Below are positions 11,537 through 24,400 of a stretch of 39,158 bases of DNA, one piece after another (position 1 is the first letter of the stretch; every line of letters starts with the position of its first letter). Under the pieces are notes generated by a model that was not told the origin of the DNA, made no database searches, and saw nothing but the letters and a program-made list of their open reading frames with translations. Both the position numbers and the translations under genes were made by a program. The stretch covers positions 309,288 through 348,445 of the forward strand of contig JH720362.1 of assembly GCA_000231825.2 (NCBI GenBank), given 5' to 3'. This stretch comes from Tetrahymena elliotti 4EA. Taxonomy: Eukaryota > Ciliophora > Oligohymenophorea > Hymenostomatida > Tetrahymenidae.

Positions 11537-14500
11537 GAATATTTTTTTAGACAAAGAAGAAGCCGAAAGTATTGCAAATGCTATTGAAAAATGCTAGAAT
11601 ATTACTCAATTAAATCTTAATTTAAGGTAATTTTATTTAAAATATTTTTGAGTTTCAATTTTATAAAATATAAATAAAAATTATGCAAAAAGTTAATTAA
11701 TTTACAATTCTATTGTTTAAACATTTTAAATTTAATTTTGTTAGCAACAATTATATAAATGACAAAAATACTAAAATTATTGCAAATGCTATTGAAAAGT
11801 GCTAGAATATTACTCAATTAAGTCTTTTTTTAAGGTTGGTTTGATTAAAAATATTTTTTTTATTTCAATTTTAGAACATATAAATTCAATAATAGCAAAA
11901 ATTTAATTAGATTCTAATCAATTAATTCTTTAAGTATTTTTAATTTTACTAGTGATAATGAATTAACTTACAAAGGAGTTGAGTGTATTTCAAATGCAAT
12001 TTAAAAGTGCCATAATATCATTCAATTAAATCTTGATTTCAAGTAATTTTATTCAAAATATTTTTGAGTCTATTTTAATTTTATTATTTAAGCATTTTCA
12101 ATTTAATTTTATCAGGAATAATGAAATAAATAATTATGTAGCTAAAACTATTGCAATTGCTATAGAAAAGTGTTAGAACATTAGTCAATTAACTCTGAAT
12201 TTAGGGTAATTTAAATCAAAATATTTTTTTTAGGTTTCAATTTTAATCAAAATAAATAACATTTTTTCAAAATGTAAATTTATATTTATTCTTACATTTA
12301 AGTATTATAAATTTTGTTTTTAAGTCTGAATAATTTAAGTAAATAAAGAGTAAAAAGGATTTCATATGGTATACAAAAATACTAGAATCTTACTCTTGAT
12401 TTAGGATTATTTTATTTAAAATCAATATTTTTTGTTTCTATTTTAGTAAAAAAAAATTATTATGCTAAATATTTTTGTGTTTCTTATTTAATAAAATAAA
12501 TTTCTATTTGCTCAAAGTCTTGAAGAAATTATTTACGAAGAGTAATTTTATTTAATATTTTTGTGTTTCTTATTTAGAAAAATAAATTTCAATTTACTAA
12601 AAAAAAGTCTTGATGAAGTTGATGAAGAGTAATTTTATTTATAATATTTTTTGTGATTAGCCAACTTAAATTTAATTTTGTTAGGTAAAATAAAATAAAT
12701 TTTGAAGGAGCTAATTTTATTGCAAATGCAATAGAAAAGTACTAGAATATTACTTTTTTAACTCTTGATCTAAGGTAATTTTATTTAAAATATTGTTTGT
12801 GATTGACCATCTTTTATTTAATTTTGTTAGGTAAAATAAAATAAATTTTGAAGGAGCTAATTTTATTGCAAATGCAATAGAAAAGTGCTAGAATATTACT
12901 TTTTTAACTCTTGATCTAAGGTAATTTTATTTAAAATATTGTTTGTGATTGACCATCTTTTATTTAATTTTGTTAGGTACAATAAAATAAATAATGAAGG
13001 AGCTAATGTTATTGCAAAAGCAATAGAAAAGTGCTAGAATATTACTTCTTTAAATCTTAATCTATGGTAATTTTATTTAAAACAGTTTTGGGTTTTTATT
13101 TGAAAGTTAATTTTGTTATTTAAGCATCTTATATTAAATTTTCATAGTGATAATAATATAAATGAAGAGGGATTTAAATATGTTGCTAGTTCTATTGAAA
13201 AGTACTAGAATACTACTAAATTAAGTCTTAATTTCAGGTAATTTTATTTAAAATATTTTTTTGTTTCAATTTTAATTAAAATAAAAATTTTGTAAATAAT
13301 TTTGCATTTATTAATTAATAAGCTTAAACATTTTAAATCTAATTTACTTAGTTATAATTAAATAAATGAAGAAGGAGTTAAAAATATTTCAGATGCAATA
13401 GAAAAGTGCTAGAATATTACTCATTTAACTTTTAAACTAAGGTAATTTTACTTAAAAAATTCTTTGTGATTTTATTTTCACATTTATTTTGTTATTTAAG
13501 TATTTAATATTAAATTTGGTTAGAAACAATAAGATAAATGATGAAGGAGTAAAAAGTATTTCAAACGCAATAAAAAAGTGCTAAAATATTACTCACTTTA
13601 CTCTTAAACTAAGGTAATTTTATTTAAAAACTTTGTTGCATTTTTATTTAACCATTTTTTTATAAAATTTTCTTAGTAACAATAATTTAAATGAAGAAGG
13701 ATTTAAATATGTTGCTAATGCGATTGAAAAGTGCTAGAACATTACTCAATTAAGTCTTGATTTCAGGTAATTTTATTTAATTTATGTAAATCAATGAAAA
13801 CAATTGAACATTTTAAATCTAACTTATTTAGCAAGAATTAAATAAATTAAAATGGAGCTAAAGGTATTTCATATGCAATAGAAAAGTGCTAGAATATTAC
13901 TCATTTAAATCTTAATCTTAAGTAATTTTATTTAAACTTTTTTTGTGTTTTTATTTTGACATTCATTTTTTTATTTAAACATTTAATATTAAATTTTTTT
14001 AGTATGAATAATATAAATGATGAAGGAATTAAAAGTATTTCAAAGGCTTTTGAAAAGTGCTAGAATCTTACTAAATTAGATCTTAATCTTAGGTAATTTT
14101 ATTCTTTCTATTTTTGAGTTTCTCTTTTAATTAAAAGAAAGAAAAAATGCTAAAATATTTTTTGTGTTTTAATAATTTAAATTTAATTTTATTAGTGAGA
14201 ATAAAATAAAAAATAAAGGAGCTAAAAGTATTAAAAATGTAATAGAAAAGTGCTCTAATATTACTCATTTAATTCTTAATCTATCGAAATTTTATTTCAA
14301 ATATTTTTTTTGTTTTTATTTTATTTAATATTAATCTTATGATTTAAGTATTTTAAACATAATTTTGTAAGTGATAATAAAGTAAGTAAAGAAGGAGTGA
14401 AAAGTATTAAAAACTCTATAGAAAAGAGCAAGAATATTACTCAATTTGTTCTTTTTCCAAGGTATTTTGTTCAAAATATTTTTATGTTTCTAATTTAATC

Positions 14501-14881
14501 AAATAGATTTAAATTTTGCTAAAAGCTCATTTGCTTAATATTGATTTATTTTGATGATTGAATGCTTTAAGCCAAATTTAATTTGGATTAGTTATTAGTA
14601 AAAAACGCATCTAATTCTTAAGCAAAAGATTTAAAAATTACATGATTAATTTTAATCTCATGTAATTTTATAATATTTTTTTTTATTAAATACTAAATTA
14701 TTTAAAATCAAACTTTAAGAAATTTAAAGCAAGTGACTAAGTTGAAATTAAATTTTAAAGTGCCCTAAAATTTAAATTAGATGCTTCTAATTACTAAGCA
14801 ATTAATATCGGAGACCCTGAATTAATTGATAAAAAATTATCATCTAAATCTAAATAAACAATTTCTTTTAAAACTAATTGA
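11537..14881 (+). CDS. LRR array B, C-terminal part of kinase gene 1 (or a separate LRR gene)
   Basis: Family-2 LRR exons start at 11537, 11745, 11953, 12116, 12325 (defective), 12685, 12831, 12977, 13148, 13352, 13524, 13677, 13832, 14003, 14196 and 14372. All are 90 nt and phase 2 except the defective one. The unit reads NxINEEGAKSIxNAIEKC then QNITxLxLxL. It would form a solenoid for ligand or partner binding, C-terminal to the kinase. The tail is supported by phase: exon 14592-14661 (70 nt, ends in phase 0) and exon 14720-14881 (54 codons), which reads SALKFKLDASNYQ ... GDPELIDKKLSSKSK and stops at TGA 14879-14881. Two lesions make full-length expression doubtful: the 12325 exon and the 14196 exon both lack a GT donor. 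Upstream linkage to the kinase exon is inferred from phase and from the gene 2 comparison. Confidence 0.75.
12325..12632 (+). pseudogene. Decayed LRR exons inside array B
   Basis: The unit at 12325 begins like its neighbours (t CTG AAT AAT) but is about 15 nt short, and its donor site reads GATTATTTT where neighbours have GTAATTTT. Then come two worn, mutually similar pieces at about 12518-12542 and 12605-12631 (AAGTCTTGAAGAA and AAGTCTTGATGAA), each ending GAAGAGTAATTTTATTT. They look like a tandem duplicate of an exon remnant with its following intron start. Confidence 0.6.
12685..12976 (+). repeat. Recent tandem duplication of a 146-bp exon+intron unit
   Basis: Two consecutive units (12685-12830 and 12831-12976) each contain a 90-nt LRR exon and a 56-nt intron. 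By eye they differ at one position only (TAC versus TGC in the Lys-x-Gln context). The next exon at 12977 keeps the same 146-nt spacing but has diverged. This captures the expansion unit of the array: one exon plus one intron. Confidence 0.85.
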
Positions 14882-14957
14882 TAAATTTTTTTAATTTATC
14901 TATTTTTTTTTAATTTTTGACAAAAATAAATGTTTAAAATTTTAATTAAAAAATAAG

Positions 14958-15570
14958 TTATTAGGAATTAAACGAAGTTATCAGTCATAAAAAAAATATA
15001 AAAGGAAGTAACTAAAAAACAAATACAATAAATATGATGTAATTGATCATTTTTTAATTTTTATTCATTTGTTTTTAGTCAAAAATATTTCAAAAAATTA
15101 AAACAATCTTTTGATTTTATTTAATTAAATTTTATTGAGATTAAATTTTCTAAAATTTTTTTAAAATATCATTTGGTTTTATTATGTCTAATAGGTATAT
15201 TAGCTGGAAAAACTTTTATTAGAAAGTTGCTGAGAATATAATAAATTACTCAGAAAATTAAGCTTAGATAAATCTACATATTAAGTAATTTATCCGTTTC
15301 TAAAAAATACATAAAAAAAAAGAAACAAAGATTATTTTTTATGAATTTTATGAAACAGTAATTTAAACAAATATGATAATATTTAAATGTTTGAAAATCT
15401 TATGAATTACTAAGCTCTCAATCTTGTGTAAATAATTTATTTTGCTTTTCATTAAACAAATATTTGATTTAAAAACGAATGTTTATTTAACATTTTATAA
15501 AAATTGTAAAAAAAATAAACATTTTTTCTAGGAAATAAAATATAATAGAAGATTTGGAATTGCATTTGGA
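14958..15570 (+). CDS. N-terminal cap exons of LRR gene C
   Basis: Three phase-2 exons upstream of array C: 14958-15038 (81 nt, YQELNEVISHKK), 15204-15284 (81 nt, WKNFYQKVAENI then INLHIK) and 15532-15570 (39 nt, IIEDLELHL). Counterparts of the last two occur in gene E (21438-21518, 21733-21765) and in gene F (37371-37451, 37665-37715); F also has the first (37105-37188). Each ends in an LRR-like alternating hydrophobic stretch, so they look like diverged, shortened LRR units capping the solenoid. Lengths vary between paralogues only by multiples of three. No start codon in phase was identified, so a first exon is still missing. The start must lie in the short gap after the TGA at 14881 or use a missed exon. 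Confidence 0.6.
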
Positions 15571-16908
15571 GTAATTAATGATTTATTTTACTTTTTTACC
15601 TTTATTTATTTATCATTCTTAATTAACTCTAAAATAAAAATATAAATTAATAAAAAAGTATCAGCATCATAGGAAAAGAAATAACTTTTTTCATACTAGA
15701 TAAACTCGTTAATAAATTAAGGCCTTTTAAATAGTAAGAAAATCTTTAATTTATAATAATTGATAAGAAATTATTTTAGCAATATCAAAATTTTAATAAG
15801 TAAATTTAAAAGTTTAACTAGGTTAATTTTTTTATCTTATTTAAAAATTTACAAGTTTCTGCATTCTAATATATTTTAAATTATCAATTTAAAATCAAAA
15901 ATAATAAAAAAATAAAGAAAACTTGATTAATTTAGTTCATTTAATGAATTTATGTAATTTTATTACTTTACTAAAACTTAAATTACTCTTTTACTTTTTT
16001 TTAAATTTAAAGTGAGAAGCCAATAAATATTCTTTTTAAATAATTTTAACATTAAATTCAAATCTAATAAAAATAATTTTCTTTGTAAGAAGAAGATATT
16101 TTATTAATAAAATGTTTAAGATAATCATTATCAATCATCTTTCCTTTTATTTTCAGTTATTATTAATTTATTTTTTATTAGTCTAGTTTCATATAAAAGC
16201 AAACATTTTTTTATTCATCAATTATTTCTGTATTTTTGCTTAATATTTTTATTCATTTAACATTATTTTCAAAATTAACTTTATAAAATTTCTTATTTTA
16301 AACTTTTCTTTTATATTATTAGGAAATAAGATGCTTAGTATGGTTAAGATTCTTAACTAACTTTTAATTTACAGTAATTTTCAATTATTTTATAATTAAT
16401 AACAATAAAAAAATACGAGAATAATTTATTTTAATTTTCTTTTTTCTCTTAATCAATTTTCAAATGGTTGCTTATGCTGAAATAGAGATGAATAATTTTA
16501 TTATTTAAATTAAAGGAATTCAGTAAGATTTTCAAATCTTATTATTATCCTAATTAAAATTAATACATACTTTAAATTTTTAAAAAACTAAAAATATCAA
16601 ATCAACCTCTATCTTTAGTAAAGAATTTATTAAATTAACAACTAAAAATATTTGAAAAAATATGCGATTAGCAAATACCAACCATTTTTCGATATATTTT
16701 ATTAGGCTAGATAGAATATTATTATTAACTTAGTATAAAATATGTTAATTCAAATTATTTAGACAATTATCTTACAATTTTTTAATTAATATTAATTTAA
16801 AAAATCTTTTCATTTTATTTCACCAAAAAATAACAATAAGCTTTTTTGATTTATTCTATCCTTTTGCTTTTCTTAAGAATATTTTGTATTTTAACTTAAT
16901 TTTGTTAG
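15571..16908 (+). other. Long introns of gene C with one short cap exon (16323-16373)
   Basis: The 51-nt phase-2 exon 16323-16373 (DAQYGQDSQLTFNL) matches 22490-22543 in E and 38459-38521 in F (all containing TFN). A further block, about 15655-15725, is conserved with 21822-21890 and 37805-37890 (AGATAAACT, then GTAAGAAAAT in two copies), but its coding status is unclear. The rest is featureless AT-rich sequence. Confidence 0.45.
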
Positions 16909-19900
16909 GTTAAGTAATATTTATAATGAAGATGCTTTAAGCTTTGGAAGGACTTTAAAAAAATATCTAAACATTACTTAACTCAATATCAATATTTAGT
17001 AATTTTCTTTTAATTAGCAATTATACCTTAAAAAACCTAACAAAACATTATCAATATTACTATTTTTCATTAAAATTAAATTTTGTTAGGTCAAATTAAA
17101 TTGGTTTTGAAGGATCTTTAATTATTGGAAGGGCTTTATAATAAAATCAAAATATTACTTAACTAAATCTTAATTTATCGTAATTTTCTTTTAATTATTA
17201 ATTATGATTTTAATAAATAAAACAAAAAATTTACCAACAAAAATAATTTTAAGAGTTATTTTATTCTTTTTCTTATTAATACTTCTACATTGTAGTTTAA
17301 TATTGTTAGGTCAAATCAAATTGGTTGTGAAGGTGCTTCATGTATTGGAAGGGTTTTAGAATAAAATCAAAATATTTATTAACTAGACCTTAATTTATCG
17401 TAATTTTTTTTTTATTAATAAACATAAAATTTATCAAGAAAAATAATTTTCTGATTAATATTTTTAAATTTTAATTTAATATTGCTAGGTCAAATCAAAT
17501 TGGTTATAAAGGAGCTTCAAGTATTGGAAGGGCAATCAACTAATTTCTAAATATTACCTAAATCGATCTTAATTTATCGTAATTTTTTTTAATTATTAAT
17601 TATGATTTTAATAAGTAAATAATTTTAAGAGCTGTTTTATTCTTTTTCTAATTGCTATTTTTACATTTTAATTAAATTTTGTTAGTTAAAATCAAATTTG
17701 TTTTGAAGGTGCTTCAAGTATTGGAAGGGCTATAGAACAAAATCAAAATATTACTTAACTCAATCTTAATTTATCGTAATTTTTTTAATTATTATTTATG
17801 ATTTAGATAAAAAAATAAAAAATTTATCACGAAATAAATTTTATGAGCTAGTTATTTTCTTTTTTTTCTGAATAATATTTTTAAATTTTAATTTAATTTT
17901 GTTAGGTTAAATCAGATTCGCTGTGAAGGTGCTTCAAGTATAGGAAGAGCTATTGAATAAAATCAAAATATTAATTAACTAAATCTTAATTTATCGTAAT
18001 TTTCTTTTATTTATTAATATACAATTAATTTATCAAGAAAAATAATTTTATAAGCCAGTTATATTCTTTTTCTTATTACTATTTTTTACATTTTAATTTA
18101 ATTTTGTTAGGTCAAATCAAATTAGTTGTGAAGGTGCTTCAAGTATAGGAAGAGCTATTGAATAAAATAAAAATATTAATTAACTAAATCTGAATTTATC
18201 GTAATTTATTAAAAAAATAATTTTCAGAGTTGTTTTATTATTTTTCTAAATACCTTAATAACTCGTTAAGGAGTAAGCACTAATTAGGAGTTAGAGTCAA
18301 AAATTTTTTAATAAAATCTCACTCTTGTAAGTCATTTTTAGAGCTTACGAATTACGAGTTAACGAGGTACTACAGTACTATTTTTACATTTTGATTTAAT
18401 TTTGTTAGGTCAAATCAAATTAGTTTTAAAGGAGCTTCAAGTATTGGAAGGGCTTTAGAATAAAATCAAAATATTACTTAACTAAATCTTAATTTATCGT
18501 AATTTTCTTTTAATTATTAATATTGTTTAAATAAAATAAATAAAAAAATAATTTATCAAGAAAAAATAATTTTATGAGTTGTTTTATTCTTTTTCTTATT
18601 ATTATTTCTACATTTTAATTTAATATCGTCAGGTCAAATCAACTTGGAAGTGAAGGTGTTTCAAGTATTGGAAGGGGTTTGAAGAAATGTCTAAATATAA
18701 CTTAAATCGATCTTAATTTATAGTAATTTTCTATTAATGATTGAAGAAAAAATCAATAAAATAATAATAAAGAAAAAAGAAAAAGTTTTTGAGAATTATA
18801 ACTTTAAGAGTTTTTTTTCTAATCATTATTTTTAATTTTTAAATTAATTTTGTAAGCTCAAATCTAATTGGTCATGAAGGAGCTTCTAGTGTTGTAAGCG
18901 ATTTAGAAAAACATAGTTAACTCAATCTGAACTTATCGTAATTTTTTAAATAAATAGATAAACAAAATGTTATCAAGAATAATAGTTTTATAAGTGCACC
19001 TTATTTTTTTAATCACTATTTTTATTTTAACTTAATTTTGTTAGATTAAATCAAATTGGAAATAAAGGCGCTCTAAGTATTGGAAGCGCTCTATAAAAAT
19101 ACTTAAACATTACTTCACTCTATCTTAATTTAAAGTAATTTTCTCTTAATTTTGAATTATGTTTGAAGCAATAAACAAAAATGTTATCAAAATAATAATA
19201 TTGTTCTATGATTTTTCTTACAATTTTTTTATTTTAAAATTAATTAGTTGGAATCATATTGGTAATGAAGGAGCTTCAAGTATAGTAAGGGCTTTAGAAA
19301 AACATGAAAATATTACTTACCTTAATCTTGATTTAAGGTAATTTTCTTTTAATATTTAATTTAGTATTAATTAAATAAACAAAAAAGTTATCAAGTACAA
19401 TTAATTGTATTCTGAGTTGTTTTTTGTTTTTTTATCACTATTTTTAAATTCTGTCATTATTTTATATTATTTTATTAGAGGAAATAAAATTAGTAATGAT
19501 GGAGCTTCGAGTATTGGAAGTGCTTTATAAAATTGTCTAAATATTACTTAACTCGATCTTAATTTAATGTAATTTTCTTTTAATTTTTAAAGAAATGTAT
19601 AATAGAGTAATTGAAATCTATGTTTTTTAATCTTATTTTTATATTTTAACTTTAATTTATAAGGGGAAATCTAATAAGTCTAGAAGGAATTTCAAGTATT
19701 GGAAGAGGTTTATAAAAATGTCTAAAAGTTTCTTAACTCAGTCTTAATTTATAGTAATATTCTATATTAAATAAATAAACAAACAAACAAAAATATATCA
19801 AGAATTATAATCTAATGAGCTTTTCTATTATTTTCCTCATCACTATTTAATTTAATTTTTTAGGAAAAATCAAATTGGTAATAAAGGAGCTTCAAGTATT

Positions 19901-20915
19901 GGAAGGGCCATAGAATAACTTCAAAACATTTCTGAAATCAATCTCAATTTATCGTAATTATCTTATAATTTTTAATTATGCTTTAAATATATAAATAAAA
20001 AGCTATTAAGAATAATATACGTATGAGTTGCTCTATGCTTCTTCTTATCACTCTTTTTATATCTTTACTTAATTTTTTTAGGTAAAATCAAATTGATGAT
20101 GAAGGAACAATAAATATTGGAAGCTCTTTATAATAGAATGGAAATTTTAATAAGATAGATCTTAATTTATAGTAATTTTCTTTTAGCTATTCATACTTTT
20201 CTCTTACTAATATATTTATATTTTAACTTAATTTTGTCAGGGAAAATCAAATAGGTAATGAAGGAACTTTAAGCATAGGAAGGGCTTTACAAAAATGTCA
20301 AAACATTTTTTAACTCAATCTTAATTTATCGTAACTTTCTTTTAATTAAAAATACGATTTTAATAAATAAAAAAACAACAAATTTATTAAGAATAATAAT
20401 TTTCTTTGATCATTATTTTTATATTATAACTTAATTAATAGATCAAATTAAATTGGTAATTAAGGAGCTTCAAGGATTGGAATGGCTTTAGAATAGCGTC
20501 TAAATATTACTTAACTTTATCTTAATTTATAGTAATTTTCTTTTAATTTTTAACAATACTTTAAGTAAATAAACAAAAAATTAATAAAAAATAATAGTTT
20601 TGTGAGTTTTTTATGACTTTTCTTATTTTTTTTTATATTTTAAATTAATTTTTTTAGATAAAATCAAATTGGTTATGAAGGAGTTTTAAGTATTGGGAAA
20701 GCTTTACAAGAATGTCTAAATGTTAATTAAATCTATATTAATTTAAAGTAACATTCTTTTAATCATTTATTTTACTTTTAATAAATAATCATTATAAATT
20801 TAATTAAAATAATTATGATAGTAATAACAAATTTGTAGATAGTAAAACAATTTCGGAATTCAACAAAATATTAAGAAGACACTCTCATATTAATTAATAA
20901 AATGTGCTCATATGA
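16909..20915 (+). CDS. LRR protein gene C, 19-repeat array and C-terminus
   Basis: Family-1 LRR exons start at 16909, 17090, 17310, 17489, 17686, 17906, 18111, 18409, 18633, 18857 (81 nt), 19045, 19248, 19479, 19664, 19864, 20082, 20242, 20442 and 20658 (20242 within one base). All others are 90 nt and phase 2. The unit reads NQIGxEGASSIGRAL then NITQLNLNL, often with Gln encoded by TAA or TAG. The exon at 19248 is the only one I noted that uses no TAA/TAG. The C-terminal exon 20843-20915 follows an acceptor GATAG in the matching phase; it ends SHINQQNVLI and TGA 20913-20915. I found no in-frame TGA or lost donor, so this is the most intact LRR gene of the window. It has no kinase, transmembrane or signal segment that I can see. 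Confidence 0.8.
18251..18369. mobile_element. Imperfect terminal-inverted-repeat element in an intron of gene C
   Basis: The left end TACCTTAATAACTCGT ... GTAAGC (18251-18278) pairs imperfectly with the right end GCTTAC ... ACGAGTTAACGAGGTA (18343-18369), about 21 matches over 27 positions. The element lies in the intron between the 18111 and 18409 exons, which is unusually long (208 nt versus about 100-130 in its neighbours). It encodes nothing. I see no clear target-site duplication. Confidence 0.6.
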
Positions 20916-21437
20916 TAAATTCAAATTATTTATTTGAATCTTTTTTCTCTAATTTTTAGAAAATTTTAAAATGAAAATTTCAAGTAAATTATATTCAAAA
21001 TAAATATAACAACGTAAAAATGTATACTTTAAAATAAATTCTAACGAAAATGTTATTTTTTCAAATAAAATAATTTTAAAATGATATTTTTATTATTTAT
21101 TTTACAAATAAGAAGATATATTATTCTATGTTAGCTCTATAGAATAATTTTATTAATTTCAAAATAATTCATATCTTAAATACTTAAATGATTTTCTTTG
21201 AGTGCAAGTCACATTTATTTTTATTATTTACATTTTAAAAATCAAATGTAAAATATTATTAATAAACCTCTAGTAAAATTAAAATTTTATAGTAATTTTT
21301 AACTTTATTTGCTTTAGTTATTTTTATTTTACCAAATTACAATTAAGGATGGATTTCTTAAACTTTGCAATACATATATTTCTTAATTGTTTTCATAATT
21401 TATTTTTTGATTTTGTTATTTTTTGTAAATATGATAG
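20916..21437. other. Gap between LRR genes C and E
   Basis: AT-rich sequence with no supported gene. It should contain the terminator of C and the promoter and first exon of E, but I cannot place them. A GTAATTTTT donor-like site at about 21292 might end a counterpart of the 14958/37105 cap exon, but the upstream frame is not convincing. Confidence 0.35.
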
Positions 21438-24400
21438 ATGGAGATACTTTTATTTTAAAATTGCTGAGAATATAAAAACATACTTAAAAAATTAAGTCAA
21501 GATAGACCTCAAAGTTAAGTAATTTATGTATTTTTAAAATAAAAAAATAAACCATTGAAATTTTTTTATGAATTTATTTAACAGATATTGTCGATAAGAA
21601 TTTGATAACTTTGATATACTTGAAAATCATAAAAAGTAAAAGACCCTTCGTCTTACATAAATAAATTCTATTGATATTTATAAAAATATTAAATTTAAAA
21701 ACATGTGTCCATTTCATATTTTTTTTAAATAGACAAGAATCATCAGCATTGGAATTACACTTGGAGTAATGATTGAATTATAAAAAATTATTTCGTTTTA
21801 TAATTTACTTTTTAAAATTAATAAAAAAGTATCATCATAGAAAAAGAAATAACTTAGTCCATATTAGATAAACTAAGGGAGCTTTAGCTGTAAGAAAATT
21901 TCATTTTTAGTGTTGATAAATTGATAAGGAGTTAAACAACTTTAAAAGTTTAACATAATTTTGTAATATTATAATTTTTAATTTTAAACCAAGAACAATA
22001 AAACAATGCTTAAGACAAAGAATTCAGAAAAATTTAACTCACTTAATTATTTCATTTTATTATATTTAAATAATATTCTTAATTTTTTCTTCAAAGATCA
22101 TTATTTCTTTTTTTATTCAAAATCTTATTATAAAATTAATTTAATTTTTCAAAAGAAAATATTTGGAATTTAAGTTAAATTTATCACAAATTGATAAAGT
22201 TTTGAATCTTTTCTTCAAGAAGATAAAAAATATTTAAAATAATATTTATACATCCATCATCTTTTCCTCTTATTACTAATAAATAAATTTTATTCATTGA
22301 TTTTGTTTCAAAAATAAATAAACCTTTTTTTATTCATCAATTATTTTTGCACTTGAGTTTAGTTGTTTAAAGAGTAAATATGTAAATTTTTAAGAAGGCT
22401 TTATAAATTTATATTCAAATAAATAAATTAGTTTTCAATATCAACTTTTATCAAATTTAACATTTTAAATATTTTATTGTAATTGATAGGAAATAAGACA
22501 CTTTGTATGATTCAAATATCACTGGACTAACCTTTAATATTCAGTAATTTTCAACTAATTAATATAAAAGCTTTCAGCAGTACTAAATAAATACTTGCTT
22601 ATTTTGATAATAATTGACAACTAATTTTTTTTATATGAGTTGAAATATCAATTTATTTAAAAATAATTAATTAAATAATTTAACATAATTTTCCTAATTT
22701 ATAAACAACTTTTAATAAAATCTAATTTTTTAAAAATGAAGATTTAATTTTTGAAATATGTTCCAAATATTTTTGGGAAAATTAATTGTTATTTAGGAAA
22801 AATATGGTAGTTAAAGATGAATTAGGAAAATTATCTTATTATCTGAAATATTACTCTTATTTAATATGTCTATTCTATGCTTTATTTTATCATAGCTTTT
22901 AAATTTTAAATTTATTTTGTTAGGTCGAAACAAATTGATAATAAAAGAGCCTCATTCATTCAATAGGTTTTATAAAAATACTAAAATATTACTTTCCTCA
23001 ATCTTAATTTATCGTAATTACTTTTTAATTATTGAAATAAATAAACAAAAAATGTATCAAGAATTAAATTTTTTTAGTTTCTCTATGATTTTTAAACAAT
23101 TACTTTTATATTTTAAAATTTTACTAGGTAAAATTAAATTGGTAATAAAGAAGCTTTAATTATTGGAAGGGTTTTAGGAGAATGTCAAAATATTACTTAA
23201 GTTGATCTTAATTTTGAGTAATTTTATTCTAATTGTATAGAATGAAATAAATTAAATGACATAAAAATTATCAATAATCTTTAAAATTATTATTTTATAT
23301 TTTAACTTAATTTTTAGATAAAATAAAATTGGTTATGAAGGAGCTTTAGGTATTGGGTATTGGAAACGCTTTATAAAAATTTCTAAGTATTACTTAGCTC
23401 AGTATTAATTTGTTGTAATTTTTTTTTATTTTTAACTATTTTATAATAATAAAATTTTACAAATAAGTGCTTTTTTCTTTACATTATTTTTACATTTTAA
23501 TTTAATTTTATTAGGTAAAATCAAATTGGTAATTAAGGAGCTTCAAGTATTGGAAGTGCTTTAGAGGAATATCATAATTTAGCTATCCTCAATCTTAATT
23601 TATCGTAATTTTCTTTTACTTTTTAAATATGTTTTTACATGAAGAATAAACAAAATAGTTATCTATAATTTTTTACGAGCTTCAAATATTGGAATGGTTT
23701 TAAAATAATGTTTAAATTTGACTGAACTCAATCTTAATTTAGAGTAGTTTAATTTTAATTTTGAATAATACAATAGATAAATAAAGAAAATATATCCTAT
23801 TTTTAAATTTAAACTAGATTTTTTTAGAAAAAATAAGATTGGTTATGAAGATGCTTCAAGTATGGGAAGTGATTTAATATAATTTCAAAATATTACTTAA
23901 CTAGATCTTAATTTAAAGTAATTTTCTTTTTATTTTGAATTAAATTTAAAATGTTAAAAAATAATAATTTTATGAGTTTTTCTTGACTTTTTCTGATCAC
24001 TATTTTTTTATTTTATCTTAATTTTCTTAGATCAAATAAATTGAATAATGAAGGAGCTACAAGTATTAGAAGCGCTTTATAAAAATGCCTGAAAATTCTT
24101 TAACTTAATCTTAATTTATAGTAACTTTCTTTTAATTATGTTTTAACTCTATGAGTTACTCTATACTTTTTTGTTTCTTTTAATGATTTTATTTAATTTT
24201 GTTAGGTGGAATCAAATTAGTGATGAAGGAGTTTTAAGTATAGGAACAGCTTTAGAAAATATTTGAAATATGACTGAATTAAATCTCAATTTATCGTAAT
24301 TTTCTTTTAATTTAAAAATATTTTTTAAATAAAAAAGCAAAAAATTATCAAACATATAATTTTTTATTCAATTCTTTTTCTTATCACTATTTTTATATTT

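Noticed and set aside
14882..15203. Retrotransposon (LINE) remains next to the LRR units, as reported near young Tetrahymena LRR genes
   Set aside because: I looked for reverse transcriptase or endonuclease-like reading frames here and in the other gaps and recognised none.
19159..19341. Short ORF ending in an LRR-like sequence
   Set aside because: Only its last part is real (exon 19248-19337). The start is in an intron; the exon happens to lack TAA/TAG and then meets the next intron.
22917..23159. ORF across the first LRR exon of gene E
   Set aside because: It is out of frame with the LRR exon at 22924 and reads through an intron.
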